In this document: positions 14,268 to 16,599 of the stretch, in pieces
Position numbering within the stretch: position 1 is the stretch's first letter
How the letters are laid out: every line of letters starts with the position of its first letter
From: Acidobacteriota bacterium
GTDB lineage: Bacteria; Acidobacteriota; Thermoanaerobaculia; UBA5066
NCBI GenBank assembly: GCA_016789625.1
Contig: JAEUQS010000609.1
Location: 1-16,599, forward strand
Length of the DNA stretch: 16,599 nucleotides
Direction of reading: 5' to 3'
Notes under the pieces: model-generated
What the model was told of the DNA's origin: nothing
Databases searched by the model: none
Seen by the model: the letters and a program-made list of their open reading frames with translations, nothing else
Made by a program: the position numbers and the translations under genes

Positions 14268-16599
14268 ATGAGACGCAATCTCAGTTGCTCCCCGATCGCG
14301 CTCCTCGGCCTCTCCGCGGGCGCGCTTTTCCTGACCTGGCCGGCCGTCGCCGGCACCGTCGCCGGCACCGTCGCGGGACGCATCGCGCGCGGCGGAGACC
14401 AGCCCGTGGCCGGCGCGTCCGTGACGCTGCGGGACGCCGGCGGGACCGTGAGCGCGGCGCGCGAGCGCTCCACGCGCACGGACGCCGAGGGCCGGTACCG
14501 GCTCGAGGGGATCCCCGGAGGCCGCAAGGACCTCGTCATCTCGGCCTCCGGATTCGCCATCGAGACGCGCGTTCTCGAGGTCGCCCGTGAGGGCGACACC
14601 GTCGCGGACGTCGCGCTCGTGCCGGGCGGATTCGCGGAGGAGATCCTCGTCTCGACGACCCGGCTGGCCGCCACGCCCGAGGCCGTCGAGAGAACGCCGG
14701 GCTCGGTCGAGGTCGTGGACGGGGAAGCGCTCGAGCGGAGCCACGTCGTCGACTTCTCCGAAGCGCTGCGCAAGGTCTCCGGCGTCACGGTGCGCGACGA
14801 GGAGGGCTTCGGCCTCCGGCCCAACATCGGAATCCGCGGGCTCAACCCCACGCGCTCCTCGAAAGTGCTCCTCCTCGAGGACGGCATTCCGCTCGCGTTC
14901 GCGCCGTATGGCGACAACGCGTCGTACTACCACCCGCCCATCGAGCGCTATCGCGAGATCGAGGTGCTGAAGGGCTCGGGGCAGATCGTCTACGGTCCGA
15001 CGACCGTTGGCGGTGTCGTGAACTACCTCACGCCCGACCCGCCGGAGACGGCCGTCGCGACCGGCGCCTTCTCCCTGGGGAGCCGCGAGTTCGTGGACGC
15101 GCACGCCTCCTTCGGCACGACCCTCTCCGGCGTCGGCCTTCTCGTCGACGTGATGCGCAAGCAGGGGCAGGGCGCGCGGGAGGCCACCAAGAGCACCCTC
15201 GACGACGCGAACCTCAAGGCCACGGCCGCGCTCTCCGACCGGCAGTCGCTCGCGTTCCGCGCGTCGCTCTACCGCGAGCACTCGAACGTCACGTACTCGG
15301 GTCTCACCGAGGCCGAGTTCGCCGCCGATCCGAGGCAGAACCCGTTCGTGAACGACGACTTCCGCGGCTGGCGGGCCGGCGTGTCGCTCGCGCACGCCCT
15401 TCAGCTTTCGTCCTCCGCTTCCCTCTCGACCCGGCTCTACGGATCGCGGTTCTCGCGCGACTGGTGGCGCCAGTCCAGCAACTCCAGCCAGCGCCCGAAC
15501 GACCGGTCGGACCCGGCTTGCGCCGGGATGCAGAACCTGAACACGACCTGCGGCAACGAGGGAAAGCTGCGCGACTATCTCGCGTGGGGGCTCGAGCCGC
15601 GGCTCTCCCTCGCGCACGATCTCCTGGGCGCGAAGCAGGAGCTCACCGCGGGCGTGAGGTTCCACGCCGAGGACCAGAACCGCGAGCAGCAGAACGGGGC
15701 GACGCCGGTCGCCCGCTCGGGCGTCCTCGTGGAGGACAACTCCCGAAAGAATCAGGCGTTCTCGGCGTTCGTGCAGGACCGCATCCTCTTCGGCGCGCTG
15801 ACGGTCACACCCGGAATCCGTCTGGAGCGAATCCGCTACGAGCGCACGAACCGCCTCGCCCACGCGGGCGCCGGCGTGACCGGCTCGACCCGCGTGAACG
15901 CGTTCGTGCCCGGCCTCGGGCTCGCCTACCAGGCGGCGGAGGGCCTCACGCTCTTCGCCGGAATCCACCGAGGCTTCGCGCCGCCGCGCACCGAGGACAT
16001 CATCGACAACACCACGGGAGGCGTCGTGGAGCTCGACCCCGAGCTGTCGTGGAACACCGAGCTCGGAGCCCGCGCGACGCTCGCCCACGGCGTGTCTCTG
16101 GGGCTCACGTTCTTTCGCATGGATTACGAGAACCAGGTCGTGCCGGCGAGCGTCGCCGGCGGCGCGGGGGCGACGCTCACCAACGGCGGCGAGACGCTCC
16201 ATCAGGGACTCGAGCTCTCCGCGCGGGTCGACGTCGCGCCTCTCCTCGGCACGGTGCACGACGTATACCTGCGCGGCGCGTTCACCTGGCTTCCCACCGC
16301 CGAGTTCCGCGGAACGCGCACGAGCTCGCTCCCGGGTGCGGGCGGCGTGAGCGTGAGCGGAAACCGGCTCCCGTACGCGCCGGAGGCGCTCCTCACGGCG
16401 GCGCTCGGTTACGCGCATCCGGCAGGCCCGTACGTACAGGTCGAGAGCGTCCACCAGAGCGCGCAGTTCGGTGACGATCTGAACTCCCGCACGCCGTCGG
16501 CCGACGGCCAGCGCGGCCTCATCCCCTCGTCGACGACGTGGAATGCGAGCGCCGGCGTGAAGCTCGCGCGCCCCGGCCTCGACCTCTTCGTCACGGTGA
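14268..16599 (+). CDS. FecA-like TonB-dependent outer-membrane receptor, C-terminus cut by the window edge
   Basis: The frame is open from ATG 14268 to the right edge, giving 777 complete codons, with only the end of the barrel missing (the last visible residues LDLFVTV look like the start of the final strands). The signal peptide is about 1-29 (MRRNLSCSPIALLGLSAGAL...WPAVAG). A carboxypeptidase-regulatory-like domain covers about 33-118 (GGDQPVAGASVTLRDAGG, TDAEGRYRLEGIPGG). A TonB-box-like EEILVSTTRL precedes the plug (about 135-245), which carries the FecA-type signature IGIRGLNPTRSSKVLLLEDG, FAPYGDNASYYHPPIERYRE and VLKGSGQIVYGPTTVGGVVNY. The barrel follows. Homologues are often annotated as Fe(III)-dicitrate receptors, but this protein lacks the FecA N-terminal signalling domain and no FecIR genes are nearby, so only a siderophore- or metal-chelate-type role is supported. 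The Shine-Dalgarno is weak. Confidence 0.92.
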   Translation, partial: MRRNLSCSPIALLGLSAGALFLTWPAVAGTVAGTVAGRIARGGDQPVAGASVTLRDAGGTVSAARERSTRTDAEGRYRLEGIPGGRKDLVISASGFAIETRVLEVAREGDTVADVALVPGGFAEEILVSTTRLAATPEAVERTPGSVEVVDGEALERSHVVDFSEALRKVSGVTVRDEEGFGLRPNIGIRGLNPTRSSKVLLLEDGIPLAFAPYGDNASYYHPPIERYREIEVLKGSGQIVYGPTTVGGVVNYLTPDPPETAVATGAFSLGSREFVDAHASFGTTLSGVGLLVDVMRKQGQGAREATKSTLDDANLKATAALSDRQSLAFRASLYREHSNVTYSGLTEAEFAADPRQNPFVNDDFRGWRAGVSLAHALQLSSSASLSTRLYGSRFSRDWWRQSSNSSQRPNDRSDPACAGMQNLNTTCGNEGKLRDYLAWGLEPRLSLAHDLLGAKQELTAGVRFHAEDQNREQQNGATPVARSGVLVEDNSRKNQAFSAFVQDRILFGALTVTPGIRLERIRYERTNRLAHAGAGVTGSTRVNAFVPGLGLAYQAAEGLTLFAGIHRGFAPPRTEDIIDNTTGGVVELDPELSWNTELGARATLAHGVSLGLTFFRMDYENQVVPASVAGGAGATLTNGGETLHQGLELSARVDVAPLLGTVHDVYLRGAFTWLPTAEFRGTRTSSLPGAGGVSVSGNRLPYAPEALLTAALGYAHPAGPYVQVESVHQSAQFGDDLNSRTPSADGQRGLIPSSTTWNASAGVKLARPGLDLFVTV

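Overview
The window is a GC-rich stretch (roughly 70% G+C by eye), packed with genes, from a Gram-negative bacterium. The Gram-negative call rests on two TonB-dependent outer-membrane receptors. The gene mix (propeller-type sensor kinase, FecA-like receptor with a carboxypeptidase-regulatory-like domain, PhoD, and many four-base stop/start overlaps) fits an Acidobacteriota-like or related soil/sediment lineage. That placement is inference. I see no mobile element, CRISPR array, tRNA or rRNA, and no gene-free stretch longer than about 170 bases.

Left block (1-4510, minus strand): the most interesting unit. A promoter and a clear TPP (thiamine pyrophosphate) riboswitch precede a TonB-dependent receptor, a PnuC-family vitamin transporter and a NadR-type kinase. 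These three genes are joined by two ATGA stop/start overlaps. A Gcr-family (COG4389-like) protein follows after 10 bases and runs off the left edge. The riboswitch argues that this is a thiamine uptake-and-trapping pathway: receptor across the outer membrane, PnuT-like carrier across the inner membrane, kinase to trap the vitamin. The kinase, however, resembles nicotinamide riboside kinase rather than thiamine pyrophosphokinase. Between aptamer and start codon, a 12-base sequence from the aptamer's P3 arm is repeated, and an 8-base complement between the two copies could pair with either one. This suggests a translational expression platform.

Middle block (4543-7019): a PaaI-type hotdog thioesterase (+) converges on a TetR regulator (-). 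The regulator is divergent from a two-gene operon for an NAD(P)-binding COG2085-type reductase and a DJ-1/PfpI protein. A small AT-rich divergent region carries an inverted repeat lying on a plausible promoter, a likely TetR operator.

Signalling block (7023-11504, minus strand): tag (3-methyladenine DNA glycosylase I), a PAS-LuxR regulator with a three-cysteine cluster, and a large membrane histidine kinase with about 14 propeller repeats lie in one tight run. Neither the kinase nor the regulator has a receiver domain.

Right block (11538-16599): a Tat-exported PhoD-type phosphatase (+), an unrecognised 350-residue protein (-) whose stop codon shares CTAG with the phoD stop, and a divergent FecA-like TonB-dependent receptor (+) that runs off the right edge.
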